A model generated the notes under the pieces. That model was not told the DNA's origin. It searched no databases and saw only the letters and a list, made by a program, of their open reading frames with translations. A stretch of 64,000 bases of DNA. Origin: an uncultured Clostridia bacterium. GTDB taxonomy: Bacteria > Bacillota > Clostridia > UBA1381. Every line of letters starts with the position of its first letter. Positions within the stretch are counted from its first letter, which is position 1. The stretch spans positions 1 to 64,000 of the forward strand of contig CANQQZ010000009.1 of the NCBI GenBank assembly GCA_947626135.1, read 5' to 3'. A program made the position numbers and the translations under genes. Below, piece by piece: positions 24,754-36,088 of this stretch.

Positions 24754-24768
24754 CTATCCTATTTTTTA

Positions 24769-25113
24769 TCAATCCACAAGTTCAAGAATCGCCATTTCGG
24801 CAGCATCACCGCGTCTGGGACCGAGCTTATAAATTCTTGTGTAGCCGCCGTTCCTCTCGGCATATTTCGGAGCAATCTCCGAGAAAACCTTCGTTACAAC
24901 GTCTTCCTTTGTAATAAACTCAAGTGCCTGACGACGGGTATGCAGAGTATTTTTCTTGCCGAGGGTAATCATCTTCTCAGCAAGCGCCTGACACTCCTTA
25001 GCGCGCGTTACGGTCGTCTCTATCCTTCCGTTCTCGAGGAAAGACGTTACCATATTGCGCAGCATAGCCTTACGCTGGCTTGTGGGCATATTTAACTTTC
25101 TTGTTCCCGGCAT
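24769..25113 (-). CDS. rplQ: 50S ribosomal protein L17
   Basis: A 114-residue L17, the short bacterial form, with the conserved N-terminal region of the family and [18 protein letters not shown]. It lies near the exit of the peptide tunnel. Last gene of the alpha operon, 154 bases after rpoA. Confidence 0.98.
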   Translation of the reverse strand: MPGTRKLNMPTSQRKAMLRNMVTSFLENGRIETTVTRAKECQALAEKMITLGKKNTLHTRRQALEFITKEDVVTKVFSEIAPKYAERNGGYTRIYKLGPRRGDAAEMAILELVD

Positions 25114-25267
25114 AACCGTTACCTCCTATTTTTTGTTATAATAACCTCACGAAGTAATCAAAACAGAAATTTTGACCTCTGAGAGAATCGCCGGACTCCG
25201 TCTCCCGCAGCGCCGATCAGGTCCGCGAAAACGGACATCTCCCGCAGGCATCCGCCGCGGAGATGTG

Positions 25268-26218
25268 TTATTCCTCCTCTTTTCTCAGATGAAGACCTAA
25301 GCTGTCCAGCTTGTTTATGACCTCTTCAAGCGACTTTCTTCCCAGGTTTCTTACCTTCATCATATCCTCCTCGGATTTGCTTACAAGGTCCTCCACCGTA
25401 TTTATACCGGCGCGCTTCAAGCAATTGTAAGAACGAACGGAAAGATCGAGATCCTCTATAGTCATTTCGAGAACCTTTTCCTTCTTGCTTTCTTCCTTCT
25501 CGACAATTATTTCGGTATTCTTCGCGTCATCGGAAAGATCTACGAACAGCATAAGCAAATCGTTCATAATCTTTGCCGCGAGCGATACAGCCTCGTCCGG
25601 CTTCGTTGTACCGTTTGTCCAAAGCTCTATTGTCAGCTCCTCGCGATTTGAATACTGACCCACGCTTATCGGCTCTACGGTATAATTCACCTTTGAAACG
25701 GGCGTGTAGATCGAATCTACCGGAATAACGCCGATAATCGGCTGGAGCTCCTGCTTGTTCTTCTCAGCGCTGACATAGCCTCTGCCGCGGGATATTGTAA
25801 TCTCGATATACAGATTCGCGTCCTCGTTGAGTGTTGCGATATGCAAATCAGGGTTAAAGATTTCCACATCGTCGTCGCGCTTAATGTCGCCCGCCGTAAT
25901 CTCCTGCGCGCCCTTCGCCTCGATATACACGGTTTTAGGCATGTCGCTGTGAAGTCTTACAGCTATCTTCTTTATGTTTAATATAATCTCCGTAACGTCC
26001 TCCCTGACGCCCGGAACAGTAGAAAACTCATGCTGAACGCCGTCGATTTTAATTGAAGTCGCGGCAGCGCCGGGCAGCGACGAGAGGAGTATTCTTCTGA
26101 GCGAATTGCCCAGCGTCGTAGCGTAACCGCGCTCGAGCGGCGCGACGGTAAATTTACCGTAGCATCCGTCCTCGCTCATTTCAACGCATTCTATAACAGG
26201 TTTTTCCATTTCTATCAT
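25268..26218 (-). CDS. rpoA: DNA-directed RNA polymerase alpha subunit
   Basis: A 316-residue alpha subunit. The N-terminal dimerisation domain (about 1-230) contains [21 protein letters not shown] charged linker (residues about 236-250, rich in Glu and Lys) leads to the C-terminal domain with the helix-hairpin-helix [17 protein letters not shown] and [11 protein letters not shown], which contacts UP elements and activators. Placed between rpsD and rplQ as usual. Confidence 0.98.
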   Translation of the reverse strand: MIEMEKPVIECVEMSEDGCYGKFTVAPLERGYATTLGNSLRRILLSSLPGAAATSIKIDGVQHEFSTVPGVREDVTEIILNIKKIAVRLHSDMPKTVYIEAKGAQEITAGDIKRDDDVEIFNPDLHIATLNEDANLYIEITISRGRGYVSAEKNKQELQPIIGVIPVDSIYTPVSKVNYTVEPISVGQYSNREELTIELWTNGTTKPDEAVSLAAKIMNDLLMLFVDLSDDAKNTEIIVEKEESKKEKVLEMTIEDLDLSVRSYNCLKRAGINTVEDLVSKSEEDMMKVRNLGRKSLEEVINKLDSLGLHLRKEEE

Positions 26219-26314
26219 TTCTTAACCCTCCTTATATTCTGGCGCCGCACAAACCGCTCAGCGGCGCCGCAGCATAAAATGTTTCTAATCCACTTACCGA
26301 GGGTAAAATGGTCA

Positions 26315-26908
26315 TTACTTTGAATAAAGCTCGACAATAAGGTGCTCCTCCACCTCATAATCAATATCGTCTCTGCTTGCCAAAGTAACTACCTTACCGG
26401 TAAAGTTTTCTCTGTCCATTTCAAGCCATGAAGGGATTGCGCGTTTCGCGTTTGTCTCAACAATTTCCTTAATTCTCACGGAGCTTCTGCTCTTTTCTCT
26501 CACGGAGATAACGTCGCCCGCCTTAACAAGATAAGACGGAATATCGACCTTCTTGCCGTTTACCGTAATATGACCGTGATTTACAAGCTGCCTTGCCTCG
26601 CGGCGCGTATTCGCAAGACCGAGACGGTAAACCACGTTATCAAGTCTTGATTCGAGAATCTGTAAAAGCATTTCACCTGTGATGCCCTGTCTCTTTGTAG
26701 CCATTACGTAATACTTTCTGAACTGCTTCTCAAGCACACCGTAAATGAACTTTACCTTCTGCTTTTCGGCAGACTGGAGACCGTATTCCGACTGCTTTCT
26801 TCTATTCTGCTTAGGGTTGCGTCTTGTGGACTTGTCATAACCCATAACACCGGGGTTAATACCCAGCGCCTTGCATCTCTTTAATACAGGTTGCGTATTT
26901 CTTGCCAT
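26315..26908 (-). CDS. rpsD: 30S ribosomal protein S4
   Basis: A 197-residue S4. The N-terminal zinc knuckle cysteines are missing apart from one Cys, so this is the C-minus form. The S4 RNA-binding domain is seen in [20 protein letters not shown] and [17 protein letters not shown]. It is a primary 16S rRNA binder and in many bacteria a translational regulator of the alpha operon. Confidence 0.98.
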   Translation of the reverse strand: MARNTQPVLKRCKALGINPGVMGYDKSTRRNPKQNRRKQSEYGLQSAEKQKVKFIYGVLEKQFRKYYVMATKRQGITGEMLLQILESRLDNVVYRLGLANTRREARQLVNHGHITVNGKKVDIPSYLVKAGDVISVREKSRSSVRIKEIVETNAKRAIPSWLEMDRENFTGKVVTLASRDDIDYEVEEHLIVELYSK

Positions 26909-26935
26909 TTCTTCGTATTCCTCCTTTTCGCTTAA

Positions 26936-27334
26936 TCAGACTCTTCTGCGCTTGGGCGGTCTGCATCCGTTATGAGGAATGGGTGTTACATCCTTAATCA
27001 TCGTAACATCAAGACCTGTAGCCTGTAAAGCGCGGATCGCGGCTTCTCTGCCCGCTCCCGGACCCTTTACATATACCTCAACCGTTTTCATTCCATGCTC
27101 CATAGCAGCCTTCGCCGCTGTTTCCGCTGCGGTCTGCGCCGCGAACGGGGTGCTCTTTCTTGAGCCGCGGAAGCCTAAGCCGCCGGCGCTCGCCCATGAA
27201 ATAGCGTTTCCTGCTGTATCGGTAATCGTAATAATCGTATTATTGAACGTCGAGCTGATATGCGCAGCGCCCTTTTCGACGTTTTTTCTGTCACGGCGTC
27301 TTGTGCGCGTGTTCTTCTTTGCTACTTTTGCCAT
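26936..27334 (-). CDS. rpsK: 30S ribosomal protein S11
   Basis: A 132-residue S11 with a basic N-terminus, the [16 protein letters not shown] strand and the C-terminal [14 protein letters not shown] tail that contacts rRNA on the platform. Between rpsM and rpsD. Confidence 0.98.
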   Translation of the reverse strand: MAKVAKKNTRTRRRDRKNVEKGAAHISSTFNNTIITITDTAGNAISWASAGGLGFRGSRKSTPFAAQTAAETAAKAAMEHGMKTVEVYVKGPGAGREAAIRALQATGLDVTMIKDVTPIPHNGCRPPKRRRV

Positions 27335-27354
27335 CTTAGCTTAGTCCCTCCTTT

Positions 27355-27723
27355 TTATTTCTTTTTACCCGCGATAGTCTTTGCGGGACCCTTACGGGTT
27401 CTGGCATTGTTCTTGGTATTCTGACCGCGTACCGGAAGTCCCTTTCTGTGACGGATTCCTCTGTAGCAGCCAATCTCCATAAGACGCTTTATATCCAGCG
27501 CAAGCTGACGTCTTAAGTCACCTTCAACGGTATGCTCCGCATCGATAACCTCACGGATTTTGTTGACCTCGTCATCCGTCAAGTCCTTTACTCTCGTATC
27601 GGGATTAATGCCCGTCTGCGCGAGTATCTTCTGCGAGCTCTTGAGACCAATACCATAAATATAGGTAAGACCAACCTCTACTCTCTTTGCGTTCGGTAAT
27701 TCAACACCTGCTATTCTTGCCAT
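27355..27723 (-). CDS. rpsM: 30S ribosomal protein S13
   Basis: A 122-residue S13 starting [20 protein letters not shown], with the [14 protein letters not shown] motif and a lysine-rich tail that reaches the P-site tRNA. It forms part of the intersubunit bridge with L5. Confidence 0.98.
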   Translation of the reverse strand: MARIAGVELPNAKRVEVGLTYIYGIGLKSSQKILAQTGINPDTRVKDLTDDEVNKIREVIDAEHTVEGDLRRQLALDIKRLMEIGCYRGIRHRKGLPVRGQNTKNNARTRKGPAKTIAGKKK

Positions 27724-27877
27724 GCTTTTCTACACCTCCATAATAAAGATATCATCAAAAATTCAGTGTCGGGGATACCACTCCCCTCGGGGCTTGCGCC
27801 GCCCCGTAATTTTCCGGGGATGTCCTCCCCTATTTAAAAGTCTTTCCGACTCTTTAACAAGCTTCGCTCCGCAAAAT

Positions 27878-28244
<367 letters not shown>

Positions 28245-28248
28245 TGCT

Positions 28249-28509
28249 TTACCTCCCTGCTTGAGCCAATGCTTTCCGCACTTCCGAATTTGTCACCTTT
28301 AAGCCCTGAGAAAGCTTATTTATGATAAATTCCGAGACCTGTTCGGTTCCCTGCAAGTGTTTGAGCTTTTTCTTTTTGGGCTTATCCACTTTTCTAAGCT
28401 CCCCGTTAGCCAAATAGACATAATCGCCATCCGCGGAGAGAACTATGAAAAAGTCGCCCTTGTCGCGCCCTGCCTTAGAGCGCACTATTGATCCCACCTT
28501 TATTTCCAT
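28249..28509 (-). CDS. KOW-domain RNA-binding protein (L14e/L6e/L27e-like)
   Basis: An 86-residue protein with an N-terminal KOW motif ([20 protein letters not shown]) and a lysine-rich middle. It is a regular occupant of the map-infA interval in many Firmicutes and is annotated as L14E/L6E/L27E-like. It probably binds RNA or the ribosome, but its role is not established. Nine bases after map. Confidence 0.9.
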   Translation of the reverse strand: MEIKVGSIVRSKAGRDKGDFFIVLSADGDYVYLANGELRKVDKPKKKKLKHLQGTEQVSEFIINKLSQGLKVTNSEVRKALAQAGR

Positions 28510-28518
28510 ATCAACACC

Positions 28519-29265
28519 TCACAGCGTCAATATCTCACAGCCGTCCCTGGTAACGGCGACCGTATTTTCATAGTGGGCGGACAATTTTCCATCCTGCGTA
28601 ACAACGGTCCAATCATCGTCGAGCATCTCAACGCGCCATGTACCCTCGTTAATCATCGGCTCAATCGCGAGAACCATTCCCGCGGCAAGCTTCACGCCGT
28701 GATGAGCCTTTCCGAAATTCGGAACGCTCGGATCCTCGTGCAGACTCGTGCCGATGCCGTGACCGACTAAGTCACGGACTACGCCGTAGCCGAAGCTCTC
28801 AGCGTATTTTTGTATTGCCGACGAAATATCACCCAGCTTTGCACCATGCTTAGCGTATTTGATTCCCTCAAAGAAGCACTGCCTTGTGACCTCTATAAGC
28901 TGACGCGCCTCGTCGCTTATTTTTCCCACGGCAAATGTTCTCGCCGCGTCGGAATGCCATCCGTCAAGAACAGCGCCCATGTCGACCGACACTATATCGC
29001 CTTCCTTTAAAACTGTCCGCTTGCTCGGTATTCCGTGAACGACCTCGTCGTTTACGGAAGTGCATATCGAACCGGGGAAGCCGTTGTAATTGAGGAAATT
29101 CGGTTTTGCACCCTTAGATATTATATAGTCATGCGCGATTTTATCAAGCTGCTTTGTTGTCACGCCGGGCTTGATCGACTTTTCAATAAGCTCAAGCGCG
29201 CCCTTTGTGACGGCGCCCGATTTGCGCATTTTTTCAATTTGACTTGCCGACTTGATAGTAATCAT
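28519..29265 (-). CDS. map: Type I methionine aminopeptidase
   Basis: Removes the initiator Met from nascent chains. The 248-residue enzyme has the five dinuclear-metal ligands of the pita-bread fold: the Asp pair in VSVDMGAVLDGWHSDAARTF, His in GHGIGTSLHEDP, Glu in LAIEPM and Glu in HYENTVAV. No N-terminal zinc finger or SH3 extension, so type Ia. Three bases separate it from adk. Confidence 0.97.
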   Translation of the reverse strand: MITIKSASQIEKMRKSGAVTKGALELIEKSIKPGVTTKQLDKIAHDYIISKGAKPNFLNYNGFPGSICTSVNDEVVHGIPSKRTVLKEGDIVSVDMGAVLDGWHSDAARTFAVGKISDEARQLIEVTRQCFFEGIKYAKHGAKLGDISSAIQKYAESFGYGVVRDLVGHGIGTSLHEDPSVPNFGKAHHGVKLAAGMVLAIEPMINEGTWRVEMLDDDWTVVTQDGKLSAHYENTVAVTRDGCEILTL

Positions 29266-29268
29266 TTA

Positions 29269-29907
29269 TTACGCCTCAAGTCCCAACGCCTTAAACACCT
29301 CTTTTGTGGTGTCCGTTATCTCTTCCTGACCGTAAGCCTTCACGAGAAGCCCGAGCTTATCATAATACTCTTTAATAGGCTCCGTCTGTTCATGATAAAC
29401 CTTCAGTCTGTTCTTGATTGTCTCGGGATTATCATCTGCGCGCCGGATAAGCTCGCCGCCGCATTTATCGCATATTCCTTCAACCTTTGGGCGGTTGAAT
29501 ACCATATGATACGGCGCGGCGCATTTCGAGCATTCGCGTCTCGCGCTCAGTCTTTCAACTATAACGTCATCCGCAAGCTCGATCGAAAGCACCTTGTCGA
29601 TCTTTACGCCCGACTCCGAAAGCGCCTCCGCCTGAGCGGTTGTTCTCGGAAAGCCGTCGAGAATAAATCCGTTTGCGCAATCCGGCTCGGAAAGACGTTC
29701 CTTGACCAGTCTTATCATGACCTCGTCAGGAACAAGCTTGCCCTCGTCAATATACGACTTCGCAAGCTTTCCAACCTCTGTGCCGTTCTTTATGGCGGCA
29801 CGGAGCATTGCTCCCGTCGAAATAGTGTCTATACCTAACTTCTTTGAAAGGATTTCTCCCTGCGTGCCCTTGCCCGCTCCGGGAGGTCCGACTAAAATCA
29901 AATTCAC
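29269..29907 (-). CDS. adk: Adenylate kinase
   Basis: Interconverts ATP plus AMP and 2 ADP. The 212-residue enzyme has the P-loop GPPGAGKGTQ at residues 7-16, the AMP-binding FPRT and a long lid carrying a four-cysteine zinc site (CSKC and CDKC), the usual form in Gram-positive bacteria. Between secY and map. Confidence 0.98.
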   Translation of the reverse strand: MNLILVGPPGAGKGTQGEILSKKLGIDTISTGAMLRAAIKNGTEVGKLAKSYIDEGKLVPDEVMIRLVKERLSEPDCANGFILDGFPRTTAQAEALSESGVKIDKVLSIELADDVIVERLSARRECSKCAAPYHMVFNRPKVEGICDKCGGELIRRADDNPETIKNRLKVYHEQTEPIKEYYDKLGLLVKAYGQEEITDTTKEVFKALGLEA

Positions 29908-30020
29908 AGCTTTGTACCGCCTTTCTTTAATTTCTTAAGGGTTTGCATTTGACGCGTCCCGGACTTTAACGCGCATTCTTATTGCCAAACCGCGCAAAAC
30001 CCGGAAATGCGCCAAAACCC

Positions 30021-31376
30021 TTACTCTAAGAATCCCTTATAATGTCTCATAACCATCTGCGATTCGATCTGACGTACCGCCTCGAGCGCCACGCCCTCAA
30101 CGATAAGCAGCGACGTACCGCCTATCTGGAGACCCTGCATGTGGAACAATGCGCCGACAACTACCGGCAGCACAGCAACAATGCCGAGGAAAATCGCACC
30201 TATAAGATTCAGTCTTGAGGAAGTTCTCTTTATATAATCGCTGGTCGGTCTGCCCGGTCTGATGCCCGGAATGAAACCGCCGCTCTTCTTTACGTTATTG
30301 GCAATCTCGATCGGATTGAACTGGATTGTCGAATAGAAATACGTAAAAAATATAATCAGTACAAAGTACAATACCGCGTATACTATAGACGTCCACCACG
30401 GAGCGCCGTTATAGCCTGCCGAAAGGCAGCCCAGAAGCACCGCGCCGATGCCGGATGTCGGCATATTTCCGCCGGAAAGCAATCTTACGATCGTTGCCGG
30501 GAACGCCATGATTGACGAAGCGAAGATTATCGGCATAACGCCGCCCGCCGCAACCTTTATCGGGATATTCGTACTCTGACCGCCGTACATCTTTCGTCCC
30601 ACAACGCGCTTCGCATACTGGATCGGGATCCTGCGCTCAGCCTCGGAGAACATAACAACGAAGCCTATAGCCACGATCGCGATCGCTATTATCAGCGCTA
30701 CGATAAGAATGCCCTTTACGCTGAAGCTGCCCGCGAGATAGTTGTTATAAACCGAATACATCGCGGTCGGGATCCTCGAAACGATACCGGCGAAAATCAT
30801 AAGCGAAACGCCGTTGCCGATACCCTTTTCCGTAATAAGCTCACCCAGCCATACTATAATCGCCGTACCTGCCGTAAACGTAAGAACTATTACGAAGAAC
30901 ACGAGCGCCGCGGGGATGCCGTCCGGCGATGCGATTGCCTGAATGCTGTTCGCTCCCTGACGTCCCATATTGAGCAGCGTCACATATAATCCCGCGCCCT
31001 GTATAAACGCAAGCGCAAGACCTAAATATCTTGTAATCTTGTTGAGTCTCTTTCTGCCCTCAACGCCCTCCTTCGACATTCTCTCCAGCGCCGGGATGGC
31101 GACCGTGAGAAGCTGAATTATAATCGAGGCGTTGATATAGGGAGAAACACCCAGCGCCATAACCGTCGCCTGTGAAAAGGCTCCGCCCGTAAATACATCA
31201 AACAGACTGAATAAGTCCATACCGCCGTTGCCCAAAAACGCCTGCATTGCTTCCGACGAAAGGAACGGCACCGGAACATGCGCTCCGAAGCGGAATACTA
31301 CGAGCATCGCAAGTGTAAACAAAAGCCTGCGTCTTAATTCCGGAATTTTCCATGCGTTTCTGAAAGTTTCAAGCAT
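30021..31376 (-). CDS. secY: Protein translocase subunit SecY
   Basis: A 451-residue channel subunit with ten predicted membrane helices. LGVSPYINASIIIQLL marks helix 2 and its plug region, and the cytosolic loops contain GQSTNIPIKVAAGGVMPIIFA and GIRPGRPTSDYI, the ribosome and SecA contacts. Located in the spc operon between rplO and adk, with 113 bases before adk. Confidence 0.98.
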   Translation of the reverse strand: MLETFRNAWKIPELRRRLLFTLAMLVVFRFGAHVPVPFLSSEAMQAFLGNGGMDLFSLFDVFTGGAFSQATVMALGVSPYINASIIIQLLTVAIPALERMSKEGVEGRKRLNKITRYLGLALAFIQGAGLYVTLLNMGRQGANSIQAIASPDGIPAALVFFVIVLTFTAGTAIIVWLGELITEKGIGNGVSLMIFAGIVSRIPTAMYSVYNNYLAGSFSVKGILIVALIIAIAIVAIGFVVMFSEAERRIPIQYAKRVVGRKMYGGQSTNIPIKVAAGGVMPIIFASSIMAFPATIVRLLSGGNMPTSGIGAVLLGCLSAGYNGAPWWTSIVYAVLYFVLIIFFTYFYSTIQFNPIEIANNVKKSGGFIPGIRPGRPTSDYIKRTSSRLNLIGAIFLGIVAVLPVVVGALFHMQGLQIGGTSLLIVEGVALEAVRQIESQMVMRHYKGFLE

Positions 31377-31377
31377 C

Positions 31378-31818
31378 TCAGATCACCTCAGCCTTTCCGC
31401 CGGCTTTCTCGATTTTCTCCTTCGCTGACTCGGTGAATTTGGCGACCTTAACATTGAGCTTCTTCGTAAGCTCTCCTCTTCCCAGAATCTTAACTCCGTC
31501 AAGAGTCTTGGAAATGATACCCTTATCCTTAAGCACCTGCGCCGTTACCTCCGTTCCGTCCTCAAGCTTCTCGAGCGCCTCAACGTTAACGGTAACATAC
31601 TGCTTAGCAAAAATATTCTTAAAACCACGCTTGGGCAAACGTCTGTACAAAGGCATCTGACCGCCCTCGAAGCCCGGTCTTACGCCGCCGCCGCTTCTCG
31701 CGTTCTGACCCTTATGACCCTTACCCGATGTCTTACCGGTACCGGAACCGATACCGCGGCCCACTCTCTTTGCCGAGAATTTTGAGCCCTTTGCAGGCTG
31801 TAACTCATTTAAGTTCAT
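31378..31818 (-). CDS. rplO: 50S ribosomal protein L15
   Basis: A 146-residue L15 beginning [20 protein letters not shown], with the glycine-rich, basic N-terminal half ([18 protein letters not shown]) that snakes into 23S rRNA. One base upstream of the secY start. Confidence 0.98.
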   Translation of the reverse strand: MNLNELQPAKGSKFSAKRVGRGIGSGTGKTSGKGHKGQNARSGGGVRPGFEGGQMPLYRRLPKRGFKNIFAKQYVTVNVEALEKLEDGTEVTAQVLKDKGIISKTLDGVKILGRGELTKKLNVKVAKFTESAKEKIEKAGGKAEVI

Positions 31819-31849
31819 TTTGCTACACCTCCTTGTCTTATATCAATAG

Positions 31850-32029
31850 TTAGTTTTCTTCAACGGTTACAAGGTGAGATACCTTCTTAACCATACCTCT
31901 TATCTGAGGCGTGTCATCATGCTCAACGACACTTCTGATTTTCCTGAGTCCGAGCGCCTCGACGGTTGCAATCTGATCCTTTTTTCTGCCGATGGTACTC
32001 TTGACTAACGTAATCTTTAATTTAGCCAT
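31850..32029 (-). CDS. rpmD: 50S ribosomal protein L30
   Basis: A 59-codon gene between rpsE and rplO. The product starts [19 protein letters not shown] and continues with [20 protein letters not shown], the standard L30 core. AGGAGG lies upstream of the ATG on the minus strand. Confidence 0.95.
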   Translation of the reverse strand: MAKLKITLVKSTIGRKKDQIATVEALGLRKIRSVVEHDDTPQIRGMVKKVSHLVTVEEN

Positions 32030-32047
32030 TGTCCATAGTCCTCCTTA

Positions 32048-32551
32048 TTAACCTTTGAGCTGGTCTACGGATATGCCGCGCAGCTGCGCAACGCCCGCTG
32101 CGTCCTTAAGCTCTGACAAGCCCTGAATTGTCGCGCTTACGACATTTCTCTTATTGTTCGATCTCAGGCACTTTGTTCTTATGTCCTTAATGCCCGCGAG
32201 CTCCAATACGGCACGCGCCGCTCCGCCCGCGATTACTCCGGTACCTTGTGCGGCAGGCTTTAACAATACTCTGCCCGCGCCATGCACACCGATAATCTCA
32301 TGTGGTATGGTCGTGCCGACAAGAGGAACAGTAATTAAGTTCTTCTTTGCAGCCTCGATTCCCTTCCTGATAGCATCGGGGATCTCGGCAGCCTTACCCT
32401 GACCGCAGCCCACATGACCGTTGCCGTCGCCGACTACGACCAGCGCGCTGAAGCGCATGGTTCTGCCGCCCTTTACTGTCTTTGCTACTCTGTTAATAGC
32501 AACGACATTTTCTTCTAATTCCAAAGCTTCCGCATCAATTCTTTCAGCCAC
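32048..32551 (-). CDS. rpsE: 30S ribosomal protein S5
   Basis: A 167-residue S5 with the N-terminal double-stranded-RNA-binding-like domain ([20 protein letters not shown]) and the C-terminal domain with [20 protein letters not shown]. It contributes to decoding fidelity and helicase activity at the mRNA entry. Confidence 0.98.
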   Translation of the reverse strand: MAERIDAEALELEENVVAINRVAKTVKGGRTMRFSALVVVGDGNGHVGCGQGKAAEIPDAIRKGIEAAKKNLITVPLVGTTIPHEIIGVHGAGRVLLKPAAQGTGVIAGGAARAVLELAGIKDIRTKCLRSNNKRNVVSATIQGLSELKDAAGVAQLRGISVDQLKG

Positions 32552-32570
32552 TTAACTCGTCCTCCTTCTG

Positions 32571-32930
32571 TTAGAATTCCAGTCCGCCTTCTCTTGCGCC
32601 TTCGGCAAGAGCGGCGACTCTACCGTGATATACATATCCGCCTCTGTCGAAAACCACCTGCTTTATACCGGCGGCAATCGCCTTTTCGGCAATCTTTTTT
32701 CCGACCTGCTTAGCAGCCTCGACGTTTCCGCCGTAGCCCTCGAAATCCTTATCCATCGACGACGCCGCGGCGAGGGTTACGCCCTTTGTATCGTCGATTA
32801 CCTGCGCGTATATGTGATTCAAGCTTCTGTACACATTAAGACGAGGTCTCTGAGCCGTTCCGGAGATGTTCTTTCTCACTCTCTCGTGACGCTTGATTCT
32901 CGCAGCCTCTGTGTCTACTCTTTTTATCAT
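32571..32930 (-). CDS. rplR: 50S ribosomal protein L18
   Basis: A 119-residue L18 ending in the conserved [20 protein letters not shown]. It binds 5S rRNA together with L5 in the central protuberance. Confidence 0.98.
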   Translation of the reverse strand: MIKRVDTEAARIKRHERVRKNISGTAQRPRLNVYRSLNHIYAQVIDDTKGVTLAAASSMDKDFEGYGGNVEAAKQVGKKIAEKAIAAGIKQVVFDRGGYVYHGRVAALAEGAREGGLEF

Positions 32931-32949
32931 TTAAGAACTCTCCTTTCCA

Positions 32950-33498
32950 TTACTTCTTCTTAGCGCCCGCTTTTCCTTCTTTACGTCTGATGTGCTCATA
33001 CGAGTACTTAATACCCTTGCCCTTATACGGCTCAGGCTGTCTGAACTCGCGTATCTTGGCGGCTGTCGCGCCGACAAGCTCCTTGTTCGCACCCTTGACG
33101 ATAATCTGGTTCGGAGCGGGAACCTCTAAAGTAATACCTTGCGGCGCCTCAAACTCCACGGGATGGGAATATCCCAGGCTCAATACGAGCTTTTTGCCCT
33201 GGAGCTGCGCTCTGTAGCCGACGCCGTTGATTTCAAGATTCTTTGAAAATCCTTCCGTTACACCGACTACCATATTGTTCACAAGCGTTCTGGTCAAACC
33301 GTGAAGCGACTTGTGCATCTTATCCTCGCTCGGACGCTCTACCGTTATAACCGAGCCTTCAACCTTAACAATCATATCGGGATGAAGCTGTCTGGTAAGC
33401 GTTTCCTTCGCGCCTTTAACAGTTATTGTGTTATCGTCACTGATTTTCACGTCCACACCTGCGGGCACAGTGATCGGTAACCTGCCTATTCTTGACAT
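32950..33498 (-). CDS. rplF: 50S ribosomal protein L6
   Basis: A 182-residue L6 beginning [16 protein letters not shown], two repeated L6 domains, and the C-terminal [11 protein letters not shown] motif near the GTPase centre. Separated from rpsH by a 182-base spacer, longer than the other gaps in the operon. Confidence 0.98.
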   Translation of the reverse strand: MSRIGRLPITVPAGVDVKISDDNTITVKGAKETLTRQLHPDMIVKVEGSVITVERPSEDKMHKSLHGLTRTLVNNMVVGVTEGFSKNLEINGVGYRAQLQGKKLVLSLGYSHPVEFEAPQGITLEVPAPNQIIVKGANKELVGATAAKIREFRQPEPYKGKGIKYSYEHIRRKEGKAGAKKK

Positions 33499-33680
33499 AG
33501 GTCTTTCCTCCTTAACTTAAATTTTCTTCCGGCTTCCTTTTCCTTGCCGGAGTTTTCAGTTACAATTATACTTTATCTGTATCATTGCAGCTTTGTGAAG
33601 CAAGCGCAACCTGCGCGGCTGCGTCACAGTTTTGCAAATCGGTTTACTCTGTTTTATATTATTATTGACATCTGCCGGCA
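33499..33680 (-). other. Long intra-operon spacer between rpsH and rplF
   Basis: Gene-free. On the minus strand there is a TATAAT at 33565-33570 without a good -35, and a hairpin CCGGC/GCCGG just before the rplF ribosome site. It could hold a processing site or a weak internal promoter; nothing firmer is visible. Confidence 0.35.
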
Positions 33681-34079
33681 TTACCAAACAAACGCCAGAA
33701 CCTCTCCGCCAACGTGCAGCTCTCTCGCCTTTTTATCCGTCATAATACCCTTTGAAGTGGATACTATAGCTATACCCAGACCCTTCAAAACTCTGGGAAG
33801 CTCATCCGCGCCTGCGTAAAATCTCAGACCGGGCTTGGAAACTCTCTTAAGACCGCTTATAACCCTCTCGTGGTTCGGACCGTACTTAAGGTTTATTCTC
33901 AAAACGCCCTGCTTGCCGTCCTCAATTTCCTGATATCCCTTGATGTAGCCCTCATCGTTGAGAATCTCAACTATCGCCTTCTTCATTTTAGAAGCGGGAA
34001 CATCAACCGTATCATGCCTTGACGTGCTCGCGTTCCTGATTCTCGTGAGCAAATCCGCAATCGGATCAGTAATTTGCAT
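33681..34079 (-). CDS. rpsH: 30S ribosomal protein S8
   Basis: A 132-residue S8 starting [18 protein letters not shown], with the C-terminal [13 protein letters not shown] and [10 protein letters not shown] primary 16S binder and, in enterobacteria, the translational repressor of the spc operon. A 207-base spacer separates it from rpsN. Confidence 0.98.
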   Translation of the reverse strand: MQITDPIADLLTRIRNASTSRHDTVDVPASKMKKAIVEILNDEGYIKGYQEIEDGKQGVLRINLKYGPNHERVISGLKRVSKPGLRFYAGADELPRVLKGLGIAIVSTSKGIMTDKKARELHVGGEVLAFVW

Positions 34080-34286
34080 TATATTTTCCTCCTTCCGAAA
34101 TCCTTGTAGAAATCGTACTTTTAACTAAAATACCCTTTTAAGCCTTTAAATTCCCCAAACGCTTACCTGTCCGCGCGGACCGCGTTTTATCCGAAGCGCG
34201 TCTCTTGCAAAAGCGCCCCTTTGCCCGGAATACCGCCTGCGCCGCGCGCGAATATCCGCACGGTTTTTTTAAAGACCGACCTTATT

Positions 34287-34472
34287 TTACCAGCTTGCTT
34301 TTCTCACGCCCGGAATTTGTCCCTTATAAGCGAGTTCTCTGAAGCAGATACGGCAAATGCCGAACTTTCTCAGATAAGCATGCGGTCTGCCGCAGATTTT
34401 GCATCTTGTATAAGCCTGAGTGGAATACTTGGGCTTTCTCTGCTGCTTTACTTTCATAGACGTTTTAGCCAT
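34287..34472 (-). CDS. rpsN: 30S ribosomal protein S14, zinc type (S14Z)
   Basis: A 61-residue short S14 with zinc ligands C24, C27, C40 and C43 (CKIC and CRIC). This is the zinc-dependent form found as the standard S14 in Firmicutes. Between rplE and rpsH. Confidence 0.98.
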   Translation of the reverse strand: MAKTSMKVKQQRKPKYSTQAYTRCKICGRPHAYLRKFGICRICFRELAYKGQIPGVRKASW

Positions 34473-34489
34473 TTTATTTTCCTCCTTAA

Positions 34490-35029
34490 TTATGAACGGA
34501 ACGGAGCGCCCATAAGCTTTAATAACTCGCGGGCTTCCTCATCGGTCTTTGCGGTTGTGACAAAGTTAATGTCCATGCCTCTGATTTTATCAATCTTATC
34601 ATAATCTATTTCCGGAAAGATTAACTGCTCTCTTATGCCGAGGGAATAGTTGCCTCTGCCGTCAAAGCCGTTGGGGTTAATGCCTCTGAAATCGCGGACA
34701 CGCGGAAGCGCGACATTGAAAAGTCTGTCAACAAACTCATACATTCTCTCCGCTCTGAGCGTAACCTTGCAGCCGATGTTCATGCCCTCTCTGAGCTTGA
34801 AGTTAGCCACCGACTTTCTCGCCTTCGTAACTATAGGCTTCTGACCGGTGATAGCGGCTATGTCCGAGCAAGCCGCTTCAACCGCCTTCGGGTTGTCCTT
34901 AGCCTCGCCGAGACCGACGTTTATAACAACCTTGTCGATTTTCGGTATCTGCATAACGCTCTTATAACCGAACTTCTCCATAAGCGAGGGGGCGACCTCC
35001 TTCATATATTTATCTCTTAATCTACTCAT
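34490..35029 (-). CDS. rplE: 50S ribosomal protein L5
   Basis: A 179-residue L5 with [19 protein letters not shown], the [20 protein letters not shown] loop that meets P-site tRNA, and a [18 protein letters not shown] tail. It binds 5S rRNA. Confidence 0.98.
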   Translation of the reverse strand: MSRLRDKYMKEVAPSLMEKFGYKSVMQIPKIDKVVINVGLGEAKDNPKAVEAACSDIAAITGQKPIVTKARKSVANFKLREGMNIGCKVTLRAERMYEFVDRLFNVALPRVRDFRGINPNGFDGRGNYSLGIREQLIFPEIDYDKIDKIRGMDINFVTTAKTDEEARELLKLMGAPFRS

Positions 35030-35047
35030 AATCCGACCTCCTCCCGA

Positions 35048-35371
35048 TTAATCGTTAAACGTTTCCTTGCACTTTTTGCAGTATCTCACCTTTGAGCCGT
35101 CATCCAAAATCTGAACGCCTGTTCTCGCGGGCTTTCCGCACTTAGCGCATATTCTCATTACGTTCGACGCGTCGATCGGAGCCTCCATGCGGATGATTCC
35201 GCTCTGCTCGCCCTGGCGTCTCGCCTTCTGGTGCTTTGCAACGATGTTCACGCCTTCTACCATTACCTTGCCGGCGGCGGGATATGCGTTGACAACCTTG
35301 CCCTTCATACCCTTATCCTTACCGGCGATTACCTGAACCTCGTCGCCTCTTTTAACATGCATTTTCTTCAT
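35048..35371 (-). CDS. rplX: 50S ribosomal protein L24
   Basis: A 107-residue L24 with an N-terminal KOW motif (KRGDEVQVIAGKDKGMKGKV) and a C-terminal four-cysteine cluster, CAKC and CKKC, likely to hold zinc. It initiates 50S assembly at the 5' end of 23S rRNA. Confidence 0.98.
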   Translation of the reverse strand: MKKMHVKRGDEVQVIAGKDKGMKGKVVNAYPAAGKVMVEGVNIVAKHQKARRQGEQSGIIRMEAPIDASNVMRICAKCGKPARTGVQILDDGSKVRYCKKCKETFND

Positions 35372-35388
35372 TGTTTCGTATCCTCCTA

Positions 35389-35757
35389 TTACAGAACTTC
35401 CGGAGCCAATGACAATATTTTCATGTACTCTTTATCTCTGAGTTCCCGCGCAACAGGTCCGAAAATACGTGTGCCTCTCGGATTTTTATCGTCTCTTACG
35501 ATTACTGCCGCGTTTTCGTCAAATCTTATATAAGATCCGTCCGGACGCTTTGTCTCCTTCACGGTTCTTACGACAACAGCCTTTACAACGTCGCCCTTCT
35601 TAACAACGCCGCCCGACGTTGCTTTCTTAACGCTGCAAATAATTTCATCGCCGACCGCCGCGTATCTTTTTCTGGAGCCGCCCATTACACGGATACACAT
35701 TACTTCCTTGGCGCCTGTATTATCGGCTACCTTCAAAAGCGTCTGCTGCTGTATCAT
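35389..35757 (-). CDS. rplN: 50S ribosomal protein L14
   Basis: A 122-residue L14 starting [19 protein letters not shown], with RRTVKE-like basic strands and [16 protein letters not shown]. It forms intersubunit bridges with 16S helix 14. Confidence 0.98.
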   Translation of the reverse strand: MIQQQTLLKVADNTGAKEVMCIRVMGGSRKRYAAVGDEIICSVKKATSGGVVKKGDVVKAVVVRTVKETKRPDGSYIRFDENAAVIVRDDKNPRGTRIFGPVARELRDKEYMKILSLAPEVL

Positions 35758-35791
35758 TTACAATTCCTCCTATTCCTGCAAAAAAGCTCAA

Positions 35792-36049
35792 TTACTTAAC
35801 CTTTTCCACGATTTCAACAAGTCTCCATCTCTTGTCCTTAGAGAGCGGTCTTGTTTCCATTACTCTTACTCTGTCGCCTACCGAGCACTCGTTGTTCTCG
35901 TCATGCGCCTTGAGCTTATAGGTACGCTTTACAATCTTGCCGTAAAGCGGATGCTTTTTGTTATATTCGATAGCTACCACGATAGTCTTATCCATCTTAT
36001 TGCTGACTACCTTGCCTATCTTAACCTTGCGGCTGTTTCTTTCTTCCAC
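35792..36049 (-). CDS. rpsQ: 30S ribosomal protein S17
   Basis: An 85-residue OB-fold protein with [35 protein letters not shown] and [18 protein letters not shown]. An early 16S-binding protein. Confidence 0.98.
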   Translation of the reverse strand: MEERNSRKVKIGKVVSNKMDKTIVVAIEYNKKHPLYGKIVKRTYKLKAHDENNECSVGDRVRVMETRPLSKDKRWRLVEIVEKVK

Positions 36050-36088
36050 TGATAAGTGCCTCCTTTTCTCAATAACCTGCGCCCGTTA

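Noticed and set aside
34080..34286. Extra gene between rpsN and rpsH
   Set aside because: No frame with a ribosome site and no family match; the spacer is GC-rich and only weakly structured.
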